In this document: one piece after another, positions 1 to 6,516 of the stretch
How positions within the stretch are numbered: position 1 is the first letter of the stretch
How the letters are laid out: every line of letters starts with the position of its first letter
From: UBA5314 sp964635975
GTDB taxonomy: Bacteria > Bacillota > Syntrophomonadia > Syntrophomonadales > Syntrophomonadaceae
Assembly (NCBI GenBank): GCA_964635975.1
Contig: CAZWPO010000056.1
Coordinates: 1-6,883, forward strand
Length of the DNA: 6,883 nt
Reading direction: 5' to 3'
Notes under the pieces: model-generated
What the model saw: only the letters and a program-made list of their open reading frames with translations
What the model was told of the DNA's origin: nothing
The model's database searches: none
Program-made: the position numbers and the translations under genes

Positions 1-49
1 TCTTCACAAAACTGATGCTATATACAAGAGATTATTATTAAAATCATCT

Positions 50-1111
50 CTATGCCCGATATTCAGGGAAAAAAGAACTATCTCTATTAAAATCACCCGC
101 CACAACATTTCTAATCTCACACAACTTCTCATATTTCTCCTGGTCGAAAATTCTGCGTCCAGTTTTAAATACATGATTGGAGGTTTGATTAAATCCTTTT
201 TTGAATTGGTATATGCTATCTTCTTTACTTCCCAGTCCTCCCCCTAACAGCATCGTCTTATATCCATGTTCGCAACCCCACAGAGCTTCATGATATGTTA
301 ATATCGTCTGTGGTTGATATTCATTGTATTCGGGATTGGAACCGCCTAAATGGGAATTAATTTTCCCCCCAGCCATTATTATGATATCGGCAGCTATCAC
401 AAGCCCGTTTCTCATAGCATAAAAGACCTGTGCATTTTCTTTCAGATCATTAAGTATGCTGTAATAAAATTCCTTCCCAAAGAAGTAATATTGCTCGGCT
501 TTGTTTTTTTTCATAGTATCATTATATATACATTGGAATTGCTGCAATACATTGGCATCCAGTGCGTTATGGACAGTAACGCCACTCTTTATTGCCTTGC
601 GAACACTATATTTTTTTGATTTGCTTAGATTATTCCATATTATTCCAGGATCAGATATATCCATGCATACTACTGGGCCATGGCTTACAATTTCATATAT
701 ATTTGCACATATACTCTCAAAACCCAACAATGGATGAAAACGAACCAGTTCGCTAACTATTCCTTTCGAGTTACAATATTCATTATAATCGGTCCACAGC
801 GCTGTTATTCTCTCTTCAGAAGGTTCACCATCAAATATCCAACCACCATATCCGTAGGGAGTTATGAAATCAAAGAAAGTGTTATTCTCAATTTCCCTGT
901 TAAATCTCTTATCATTACTTATATCTCTTTTAAAAACTACATTGGCCGCTCTAAATCCATTTCTTTCAAAATAAATCAGCAGCGGCACTCCATCCCCATG
1001 TAATGCAAAGGCATTTGTATACTCAGGAAGGTAGTATACATCATAGTTGGGGAAAGATGATATTATTTCATTCCATTTTTCCCAGTCATTGTTCGAATAA
1101 ATATCTAGCAT
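50..1111 (-). CDS. FemAB/CelD-like GNAT-fold acyltransferase (Acetyltransf_6 type)
   Basis: A 353-residue cytoplasmic protein with no signal or membrane segment. The N-terminal half holds DVYYLPEYTNAF and the PYGYGGW motif (85-90). The C-terminal half holds SKSKKYSVRKAIKSGV (163-178), a GNAT-like core with VFYAMRNGLVIAADIIIM, and GGSNPEY (256-262) and LLGGG. This layout is that of FemAB-related double-GNAT proteins found in surface-polysaccharide clusters, which pass an acyl or aminoacyl group to a sugar or peptide. The start is the ATG at 1111: GGAGG lies five bases before it and 14 bases separate it from the previous stop. An upstream ATG at 1159 would overlap the previous gene by 34 bases and lacks a site. 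Its position after epsN-epsL, where no EpsM/PglD acetyltransferase is present, suggests it acylates the amino sugar or the finished glycan; this is inference. It ends 49 bases from the window edge, where nothing else is seen. Confidence 0.85.
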   Translation of the reverse strand: MLDIYSNNDWEKWNEIISSFPNYDVYYLPEYTNAFALHGDGVPLLIYFERNGFRAANVVFKRDISNDKRFNREIENNTFFDFITPYGYGGWIFDGEPSEERITALWTDYNEYCNSKGIVSELVRFHPLLGFESICANIYEIVSHGPVVCMDISDPGIIWNNLSKSKKYSVRKAIKSGVTVHNALDANVLQQFQCIYNDTMKKNKAEQYYFFGKEFYYSILNDLKENAQVFYAMRNGLVIAADIIIMAGGKINSHLGGSNPEYNEYQPQTILTYHEALWGCEHGYKTMLLGGGLGSKEDSIYQFKKGFNQTSNHVFKTGRRIFDQEKYEKLCEIRNVVAGDFNRDSSFFPEYRA

Positions 1112-1125
1112 AATTTCCTCCAAAG

Positions 1126-1770
1126 TCAAGAAACATTTGTCAATTGATTGCGCATGCAATGCTTATCAAAATCTTCTATACCAATATCTGTATCGTTTTC
1201 TTTTCGCGATCCTATATCACTACGAGCGATAACCTTTTTTACAGTAACAAAAAGAATGTGTATGTCTAATAAAAAACTGATATTTTCAACATAATTGACA
1301 TCATAATTAAAACGTTCTTCCCACATAATGTTGTTTCGCCCGTTAATCTGAGCTAAACCAGTAATTCCAGGTAAAACTTCATGCCGCCTACGTTGTTGCT
1401 GATTATAATACGGCAGATATTTAATCACCAATGGCCGCGGTCCAATAAGGCTCATATCACCTTTTATAACATTTATCAATTCAGGTAGTTCGTCGAGGCT
1501 TGTTTTACGCAAAATAGAACCAAAGGTAGTCAGTCGTTGAGAATCAGGAAGTAAATTACCATCATTATCATATGCATCTGTCATAGTTCTAAATTTGTAC
1601 ATCGTAAAAACTTTCTCATCTTGACCTGGCCTCTGTTGTCTAAACACAACTGGAGCACCTAGTTTGATTCTTATTAGTATTCCAACGATAATTAGTACAG
1701 GAGATAATAAAATCAATGCAATTAAAGATAAAATGAAATCGAGAGGTCTTTTGAAAAAGCGCTTATACAA
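1126..1770 (-). CDS. epsL: Undecaprenyl-phosphate sugar phosphotransferase, EpsL/PglC type
   Basis: A 214-residue small-form bacterial sugar transferase (PglC-like, not the large multispan WbaP form). It transfers a phospho-sugar from a UDP-sugar to undecaprenyl phosphate at the inner face of the membrane. Visible are one hydrophobic re-entrant membrane segment (about 11-33 with the SPVLI helix break), FRQQRPG, FTMYKFRTM, the catalytic Asp-Glu pair in SLDELPEL (93-94), SLIGPRPL, and LPGITGLAQINGRNN. The TTG at 1770 is chosen: GAGGTGG lies five bases ahead, the protein then begins MYKRFFKRP as relatives do, and the catalytic pair falls at 93-94 as in Campylobacter PglC. A GTG at 1779 would add three residues but overlaps the ribosome site. 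The likely donor is the product of the preceding aminotransferase after acetylation; the exact sugar is inference. Confidence 0.92.
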   Translation of the reverse strand: MYKRFFKRPLDFILSLIALILLSPVLIIVGILIRIKLGAPVVFRQQRPGQDEKVFTMYKFRTMTDAYDNDGNLLPDSQRLTTFGSILRKTSLDELPELINVIKGDMSLIGPRPLVIKYLPYYNQQQRRRHEVLPGITGLAQINGRNNIMWEERFNYDVNYVENISFLLDIHILFVTVKKVIARSDIGSRKENDTDIGIEDFDKHCMRNQLTNVS

Positions 1771-1842
1771 AACATCCACCTCGCTTCGCGATCATTTATT
1801 TCTATTTTTGCCATATGTATCAATCAATGATAATAATTAACG

Positions 1843-3006
1843 TTAACGGAAATGGCTACACACACATCTAATAAAACAATCAATTACTCTCTCTTGCTCC
1901 TCAATCGACATATTAGATCCAGATGGCAAACACAATCCGGTATCAAAAAACTGGTCTGAAATACTAATTATATCGTCATGTGTGAAATATTTGTTGCCTC
2001 TAAACAAAGGCTGCATATGCATGGGTTTCCAGACCATTCGGGCTTCAATATTTTCCTGTTCTAGCGCATTAATGACATCCAGGGGTTTTACGCGGGGTAT
2101 TTGAGAGTCCAAGGTTAATACTGTGAGCCAGCGATTACAACGGCCTAAAGGAGATTCCGGCATAAATTCTATACCTGCAATATCAGATAGTGCATTATAA
2201 TACCTCAAAAATACACTACGCCGAGCATCTACCCTTTTGCTTAAAACTTTCAACTGCCCACGCCCTATGGCAGCAGCAATATTGCTCATCCGATAATTGT
2301 ATCCCATCTCTGAATGCTGATACCAAGAAGCAGAATCACGGGCCTGAGTAGCCCAGAATAGTGCCTTTTGCAAAGCTTCCTTATTTTTTGAAACCAGCGC
2401 CCCCCCACCGGAAGTGGTAATTATCTTATTCCCATTAAATGAATAAATTCCATACTCTCCCCAGGTGCCACAAGCCCGACCTTTGTAAAATGCCCCCAAG
2501 GCCTCGGCGGCATCCTCCACCACCGGGACACCGTAACGGTCACAAACAGCTAAAAGCGATGTCATATCAGCACTTTGTCCATAAAGATCAACTACCACAA
2601 CAGCTTTAGGCAATCTCCCGTTTTTTTCAGCATCAATAAATGCCTTTTCCAGAGCTGTTGTTGACATATTCCAGGTATCAGGTTCCGAATCAATAAAAAC
2701 CGGAACTGCCCCCAAATACAATATCGGATTTACACTTCCTATAAAAGTGAATGTACTGCAAAAGACAATGTCCCCTTGTCCAACCCCAATCAACCGCAAA
2801 GCCAAATGTAATGCTGCCGTTCCCGAACTCACTGCCAGGGCATTTTCACCACCACAATAATCCGCCACTTCCTTTTCAAAAGCTTCAACATGTGGACCAA
2901 GCGGTGCAATCCAATTACTGGCAAACGCATCGTTAACATATTCTTTTTCAAATCCGCTCATGTGGGGAGTAGAGAGAAAGATTCGCGGCTGAGTAACGAT
3001 TGCCAT
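1843..3006 (-). CDS. epsN: PLP-dependent sugar aminotransferase, DegT/DnrJ/EryC1/StrS family (EpsN/PglE type)
   Basis: A 387-residue enzyme, the normal length for the family. These fold-type I enzymes move an amino group from glutamate to a UDP-4-keto sugar; EpsN/PglE act on the UDP-4-keto-6-deoxy-GlcNAc intermediate of diacetylbacillosamine synthesis. Visible motifs are SNWIAPLGP near the start, SSGTAALHLAL (phosphate loop, from about 60), VVEDAAEALG with the cofactor-binding Asp165, and SFNGNKIITTSGGG with the Schiff-base Lys194. ARMVWKPMHMQPLF and LCLPSGSNM follow near the C-terminus. IDSEPDTWNM and LPSGSNM match my memory of Bacillus EpsN closely. The start is the ATG at 3006, preceded by AAAGGAG with a 7-base gap; a TTG two codons earlier (3012) lies too close to that site. 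First gene of a three-gene operon, 72 bases before the next. Confidence 0.93.
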   Translation of the reverse strand: MAIVTQPRIFLSTPHMSGFEKEYVNDAFASNWIAPLGPHVEAFEKEVADYCGGENALAVSSGTAALHLALRLIGVGQGDIVFCSTFTFIGSVNPILYLGAVPVFIDSEPDTWNMSTTALEKAFIDAEKNGRLPKAVVVVDLYGQSADMTSLLAVCDRYGVPVVEDAAEALGAFYKGRACGTWGEYGIYSFNGNKIITTSGGGALVSKNKEALQKALFWATQARDSASWYQHSEMGYNYRMSNIAAAIGRGQLKVLSKRVDARRSVFLRYYNALSDIAGIEFMPESPLGRCNRWLTVLTLDSQIPRVKPLDVINALEQENIEARMVWKPMHMQPLFRGNKYFTHDDIISISDQFFDTGLCLPSGSNMSIEEQERVIDCFIRCVCSHFR

Positions 3007-3166
3007 ATACAAACTCCTTTATAGGATTAACATTCCATTTTATGATGCACTTGAAATTCGAAGGGTTTACCTGGTCAATAAGTTTTTTACCCCTATAATT
3101 ACTATCGAGTGCTTCCAAATCATTCTGAAAGATTTGTTAATAATTTTGATTAATAATATACACCTG
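3007..3166 (-). other. Predicted 5' untranslated leader of the sugar operon
   Basis: If the promoter at 3173-3201 is used, about 160 bases precede the first start codon. I see no aptamer consensus, no T-run hairpin and no ORF with a ribosome site here. There are only A+T-rich stretches, including a direct repeat of TTAATAAT (3137-3144 and 3151-3158), and the AAAGGAG ribosome site at the end. The length is longer than needed, so an unrecognised control element or a second, closer promoter is possible. Confidence 0.35.
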
Positions 3167-3172
3167 CACAGT

Positions 3173-3201
3173 ATTTTACCCGACTCCTGTTTATCTGTCG
3201 A
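3173..3201 (-). promoter_or_regulatory. Sigma-A-type promoter of the sugar operon
   Basis: On the minus strand TCGACA (3201-3196, five of six matches to TTGACA) is followed by exactly 17 bases and TAAAAT (3178-3173, five of six matches to TATAAT). It sits just downstream of the terminator at 3236-3274, where a promoter for an independent operon would be expected. Predicted start is near 3166. Confidence 0.6.
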
Positions 3202-3235
3202 TTCGTTTATGATAAATCAAACAGTCCACAAATAT

Positions 3236-3274
3236 GAAAAACCGTTTAAAAATCTTCGTTTTAAACGGTTTTTC
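3236..3274 (-). terminator. Intrinsic terminator after the beta-helix gene
   Basis: A perfect 16-base inverted repeat (3236-3251 with 3259-3274) encloses a 7-base loop. The stem centre is CCGTTTAA and the ends are A5/T5 runs, so on the minus strand the hairpin closes into TTTTT. It lies about 40 bases after the stop codon at 3315. Being symmetrical, it could work on either strand. It should separate the c-di-GMP-controlled gene from the sugar operon. Confidence 0.88.
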
Positions 3275-3314
3275 TAAGCTCTGCTTACATAATGCAATCA
3301 ATGTGATGAAGGTT

Positions 3315-6300
3315 TTATGCAAATTCAAAATTCGAAACCAAGTTGCCGACTCCCTTTACGAGGGTAATATTTTCAGGATTTATTTTTCCATCATATAGAT
3401 TTCTATAATTGCTGTATATTCTGCCATAATAAGCGTCATAACTTGCACTGGGAAGAGCGATGTCTATGTTCCTCATAACCACTGAGTCAGGTACCTGAAG
3501 TGTTCGACCATAATCTAACACTTGATTGTTATAGCTGGCATCGAAAATAAACGATCCCCAGTCTGCTCTAGGATCAGAGAAAGTAACATTCTCTATGACC
3601 ACATCTCCCATTAGTTCAGGAGTATCCTGTCTAAGCGCAAACACATCGTAAACATTTTTGACAATACAGTTCTTAATTGTTATATCAGTACCGGCATAGC
3701 CTATTCCAAAATCAGCGCCGCCATCTATTGTGCAATTTTCAACTTTGTAATTGTTGCCCCAATGACTATCTATACCAGAATAGTACCCGCCATCAACAAC
3801 CACATTTTTCGTATGTCTGCCGGTTATTCCGTGCTTAGCATCTGTTATATAACCATCGTTAATAACAACATTAGATACATTGGACAATTCTATACCGTAT
3901 TTGTCGCCACTACCACTGATGCCCGAGATATTTGGATTATTTATATTCACATTATCACAATCCCAAACGACAAGGGCTGTACTGGGACTACCAGAAGTAG
4001 AGGGATTAATAAATGACAAACCATTTATTGTAACATTACTGCGTATACATTTAATCATCTGTCCATCATTATCTGTACTACCAAGTGTTTTTACACTCAA
4101 ACCATTAATGGCTATAGGTTCTTCAAAAGGATAGACTTTAACAGTTAATTTAGATAAGTCAGAATAAGTGCAATCCAACGCCGGCGAAATCATTCCATCG
4201 TCACTGAGTATAGTAGCCGCATCCGTCTTGGTATAGGATTCTCCCCATCCATCATCATACCTTTTAATCAACACTTCGCTAGATTTTAACACAACAGTTC
4301 CGCCTTTGTAGCCGTTTAAGCCTTGTATTTGGCTCGAACCTCTGGTCAATCCTTCTAAACTCCTAGGACTGATGCTTACTCCCGAAACCGAACGCGCAAT
4401 ACAAATCGGTGAAGCATCGCTACTATTTTGTATTATAAATGTACCTTCGCATTCAACCGAAGTATAAAGGCACAAGTAGTCTGAGACTAAATAATCTCCA
4501 CTCGGTATATAAAGGATTACATTCTTATCCCTAGCCTCTATCGCGGCATCTTGTATGGCCTGAGTATCATCTGTTACTCCGTCACCTTTAGCTCCAAAGT
4601 CTTTGACATTAATTTGAGTTACTAATTTATGGGCAACAACTACCACCACCATGCTTTGAGAATCCGATGCATTATTTTTCGTTAAAGCAAATGTAACACT
4701 GCCAGTAACCGCTTCGGCGCCAAAGGTTATATCCCCATTAGCTGCTACTTGTGGATTATCAGACGCAGTTAAAGTCACTTTCACACCATTTGAGACTGTA
4801 TCAACTATTTTTTGAGCCATTACAATAATGTTTGCATCCGTACCCTCTACTGGAGTTAGCTTCTCTGCCTCAACCAATACTGCCTTTGCGATTGCTATAT
4901 CCTTGGCGTCTGGATCAATTAGCAACGTACTTGGTACGCATACCACCATGCTTTGAGAATCCGATGTATTATTTTTCGTTAAAGCAAATGTAACGCTGCC
5001 GGTAACCGCTTCGGCACCAAAGGTTATATCGCCATTAGCTGCTACTTGTGGATTATCAGACGCAGTTAAAATCACTTTCACACCATTTGAGACTGTATCA
5101 ACTATTTTTTGAGCCATTACAATAATGTTTGCATCCGTACCCTCTACTGGAGTTAGCTTCTCTGCCTCAGCCAACACTGCCTTTGCGATCGCTATATCCT
5201 TGGCATCTTGATCAATTATCAACGTACTTGGTACGCATACCATTATAGTTTGAGAGTCTGTTGCATTATTTTTCGTTAAAGCAAATGTAACGCTGCCGGT
5301 AACTGCTTCGCCGCCAAAGATTATATCACCATTAGCTGCTACTTGTGGATTATCAGACGCAGTTAAACTCACTTCCACACCATTTGAGACTGTATCAACT
5401 ATTTTTTGAGCCATTTCAATGATGTTTGCATCCGTACCCTCTACTGGAGTTAGCTTACCCATCCCCTCCAGAGTTTGCTTAGCCGAAATTATTACATCCG
5501 CATCAGTATCGCACAACTTGCTAGCGGGTACTTCAACAGCTACCTGCTCAACAAGCGAAACCTGGTTTTTTGAGAGAGTAATAGATACATTGCCTAATGT
5601 TGATAAATCTCCATAAGTTATTTCTCCATTTGAGCCAACTTGGCTATTGTAGGATTTGTTGCATCCTACTGATACTTCCGAAGCAACTGCATCAACAATA
5701 TTCTGGACCATCAAAACAATGTTGGTGTCTTCTCCTTCAATAGGTTTTAGCGTCCCTATATTCCTTACCGCTGTTTGTGCTGCATCAACACTTTCTGAAT
5801 CAAGATTTTCTTCCACCACCGGTTCTTCTACCACAGGGTCTGTAATGGGGGTGTTCGTTGTTGCGCTGGTATCAGTATTGTTATCAGTTTCTGAACTATT
5901 AATGTTATCGGTATCGGTTTCTGTATCAGTATCCGTATTGTTGATGGTATCTGTATTGGCATCATTATCCGTGCTATTACTGGTATTAGTATCTGTATTT
6001 GTATTATCACTAGTAATTGTTGCAGTATTTGAGTCGCTAGTTGAATTGGACTCGGTTGAAGAACTGGATTCTGAAGATGTAGAATTCGTTGTAGTTGTAT
6101 CCGACACTACAACTGGTGCAGATTTGATAGTAGTTCTGCTCTTCCTCCAACTAGAATATTCTTCACTACTAATATTTCGTGTTGTCGTACTGCTTTTTAA
6201 TTCTGGAAGTTTGCTACCTGATCTGACCGTTCTGGCTGATACATATGAGAACTGCATAGTGAATATGAACATCAGACATACAACAATTGCTCCAATCCTA

Positions 6301-6320
6301 CGTTGCTTCTTAGAAAACAC
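3315..6320 (-). CDS. Exported multidomain protein: Ig-like repeats plus pectate-lyase-3 type beta-helix
   Basis: A 1001-residue protein starting at GTG. Residues 1-29 form a signal peptide (basic KKQRR, hydrophobic core about 9-24, likely cut after VSA at 29). Residues 73-160 are a Ser/Thr/Asn/Asp-rich linker. Residues 174-565 are four repeats of 99 residues, each a helical half with KLTPVEGTDAN followed by a beta half with SDNPQVAANGDI, resembling the bacterial Ig-like repeats of surface proteins. From 569 (INVKDFGAKGDGVTDDTQAI) a pectate-lyase-3 type fold begins. Parallel beta-helix rungs such as NVVINDGYI, NVVVDGGYY, DITIKNCIV and DVVIENVTF run to about 957. This fold occurs in polysaccharide lyases and hydrolases, phage tailspikes and adhesins, and I cannot name a substrate or assign catalytic residues. 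No LPXTG, S-layer or choline-binding anchor is seen, so it may be released or held by its repeats. The tandem c-di-GMP leader indicates control by the motile/sessile signal. Confidence 0.93.
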   Translation of the reverse strand: MFSKKQRRIGAIVVCLMFIFTMQFSYVSARTVRSGSKLPELKSSTTTRNISSEEYSSWRKSRTTIKSAPVVVSDTTTTNSTSSESSSSTESNSTSDSNTATITSDNTNTDTNTSNSTDNDANTDTINNTDTDTETDTDNINSSETDNNTDTSATTNTPITDPVVEEPVVEENLDSESVDAAQTAVRNIGTLKPIEGEDTNIVLMVQNIVDAVASEVSVGCNKSYNSQVGSNGEITYGDLSTLGNVSITLSKNQVSLVEQVAVEVPASKLCDTDADVIISAKQTLEGMGKLTPVEGTDANIIEMAQKIVDTVSNGVEVSLTASDNPQVAANGDIIFGGEAVTGSVTFALTKNNATDSQTIMVCVPSTLIIDQDAKDIAIAKAVLAEAEKLTPVEGTDANIIVMAQKIVDTVSNGVKVILTASDNPQVAANGDITFGAEAVTGSVTFALTKNNTSDSQSMVVCVPSTLLIDPDAKDIAIAKAVLVEAEKLTPVEGTDANIIVMAQKIVDTVSNGVKVTLTASDNPQVAANGDITFGAEAVTGSVTFALTKNNASDSQSMVVVVVAHKLVTQINVKDFGAKGDGVTDDTQAIQDAAIEARDKNVILYIPSGDYLVSDYLCLYTSVECEGTFIIQNSSDASPICIARSVSGVSISPRSLEGLTRGSSQIQGLNGYKGGTVVLKSSEVLIKRYDDGWGESYTKTDAATILSDDGMISPALDCTYSDLSKLTVKVYPFEEPIAINGLSVKTLGSTDNDGQMIKCIRSNVTINGLSFINPSTSGSPSTALVVWDCDNVNINNPNISGISGSGDKYGIELSNVSNVVINDGYITDAKHGITGRHTKNVVVDGGYYSGIDSHWGNNYKVENCTIDGGADFGIGYAGTDITIKNCIVKNVYDVFALRQDTPELMGDVVIENVTFSDPRADWGSFIFDASYNNQVLDYGRTLQVPDSVVMRNIDIALPSASYDAYYGRIYSNYRNLYDGKINPENITLVKGVGNLVSNFEFA
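4626..5801 (-). repeat. Four in-frame 297-base tandem repeats (Ig-like domains)
   Basis: Units lie at about 5801-5505 (R1), 5504-5208 (R2), 5207-4911 (R3) and 4910-4626 (R4, shortened where it meets the beta-helix). The period is exactly 99 codons in all three steps. R3 and R4 differ at about 11 positions in roughly 280 bases, R2 is somewhat more different, and R1 is strongly diverged and matches mainly at protein level (for example LKPIEGEDTNIV against LTPVEGTDANII). The identity gradient suggests repeated duplication or gene conversion at the end next to the beta-helix, and it makes copy number likely to vary between strains. Confidence 0.92.
5841..6104 (-). repeat. Low-complexity Ser/Thr/Asn/Asp linker coding region
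   Basis: Codons for residues 73-160 of the exported protein are almost all Ser, Thr, Asn or Asp, with runs such as TDTETDTDN. The DNA is correspondingly a degenerate 6-base-like repeat of ACT/GAT/AAT codons. Such spacers in exported proteins are usually disordered and can carry O-glycans; glycosylation here is inference. The opposite strand is open for about 220 codons across this stretch only because of the biased codons. Confidence 0.85.
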
Positions 6321-6339
6321 ATAGACCGCCCCTTTCCTT
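6318..6339 (-). promoter_or_regulatory. Ribosome-binding site and GTG start of the beta-helix gene
   Basis: AAGGAAAGGGG (6339-6329) precedes two overlapping start codons in the string ATGTG. The GTG at 6320-6318 (8-base gap) opens the long frame beginning with a good signal peptide. The ATG at 6322-6320 (6-base gap) is in another frame and ends after 16 codons at TGA (6274-6272). The GTG is therefore chosen as the start. Confidence 0.8.
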
Positions 6340-6387
6340 CTTGGACGGCCCGTAAAGGAAAAGGCAGGTGCCTAAATCCACCTTTTC
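6328..6387 (-). promoter_or_regulatory. Riboswitch 2 expression platform: ribosome-site masking hairpin
   Basis: Just after aptamer 2, GCCTTTTCCTT (6365-6355) can pair with AAGGAAAGGGGC (6339-6328), the Shine-Dalgarno region of the beta-helix gene. This gives 11 pairs, two of them G-U, with one bulged A. A competing pairing is visible: GAAAAGG (6387-6381), which overlaps the 3' end of the aptamer, is perfectly complementary to CCTTTTC (6364-6358) in the masking strand. The two folds are mutually exclusive, so ligand state could decide whether the ribosome site is free. If bound aptamer holds 6390-6386, masking would be favoured (OFF with c-di-GMP); this direction is inference. Confidence 0.65.
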
Positions 6388-6470
6388 GGTAGCCTGGCAA
6401 TCATAGATTAATAAATCCTTAGACCCAAGGCTTTGCGTCCCTGGCTTTCGCCAGGTTTGCCCTTTCGGTA
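6381..6470 (-). promoter_or_regulatory. c-di-GMP-I (GEMM) riboswitch aptamer 2, gene-proximal
   Basis: A second complete class I aptamer is read on the minus strand. GGGCAAACC (6462-6454) leads to a stem with a GAAA tetraloop (CCTGGC-GAAA-GCCAGG, 6455-6440). It continues with GGACGCAAAGC (6440-6430), GGGTCTAAGG (6426-6417), an A+T-rich second arm, and GCCAGGCTACCGA (6398-6386). The two aptamers share the GCAAACC, GAAA-loop and GGGACGCAAAGC blocks but differ in the second arm and the closing strand. That points to an old duplication or separate recruitment rather than a fresh copy. No T-run hairpin follows; the sequence leads directly into a hairpin over the ribosome-binding site. Confidence 0.92.
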
Positions 6471-6494
6471 AGGGAAATAACCCCTGCCGTCCAT

Positions 6495-6500
6495 ATTATA
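6495..6500 (-). promoter_or_regulatory. Possible internal promoter -10 box between the two riboswitches
   Basis: An exact TATAAT lies 16 bases after the T-run of terminator 1. At 16-18 bases upstream there is only T-rich sequence (GGTTTTTT), a poor -35. If used, transcription would start near 6488 and would give a transcript carrying only riboswitch 2. A chance match in an A+T-rich spacer is equally possible. Confidence 0.3.
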
Positions 6501-6516
6501 AGTCGCTATATATTTT

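Noticed and set aside
350..1003. Three overlapping plus-strand open frames opposite the acyltransferase gene
   Set aside because: They are short, mutually overlapping, have no ribosome sites and no family-like sequence; the minus-strand gene has clear conserved motifs.
2751..2936. Plus-strand frame of 61 codons opposite the aminotransferase gene
   Set aside because: It covers the conserved SGTAALHL region of a confident gene and has no initiation signal.
3030..3090. TTGACC near 3070 with CATAAAAT near 3045 as a second promoter of the sugar operon
   Set aside because: The gap between the two boxes is far longer than 17 bases, so they cannot form one sigma-A promoter.
3762..4134. Two overlapping plus-strand frames of 84 codons opposite the beta-helix region
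   Set aside because: They lie opposite well-defined beta-helix rungs and look like shadows of the repeating codon pattern.
4626..5801. Regular repeats considered as a CRISPR-like array or mobile-element repeats
   Set aside because: The 297-base units are in frame, contiguous and encode protein domains; there are no short spacers, and no transposase or terminal inverted repeats are seen.
5828..6010. Minus-strand 60-codon frame rich in Ile/Pro/Gln inside the linker
   Set aside because: It is an alternative reading frame of the low-complexity repeat in the real gene.
5656..6324. Plus-strand open frame of 222 codons opposite the N-terminal part of the exported protein
   Set aside because: It exists because the Ser/Thr/Asn/Asp codons of the real gene read as Val/Ser/Leu repeats on the other strand. 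No ribosome site is seen and it lies wholly inside a clear gene with a signal peptide.
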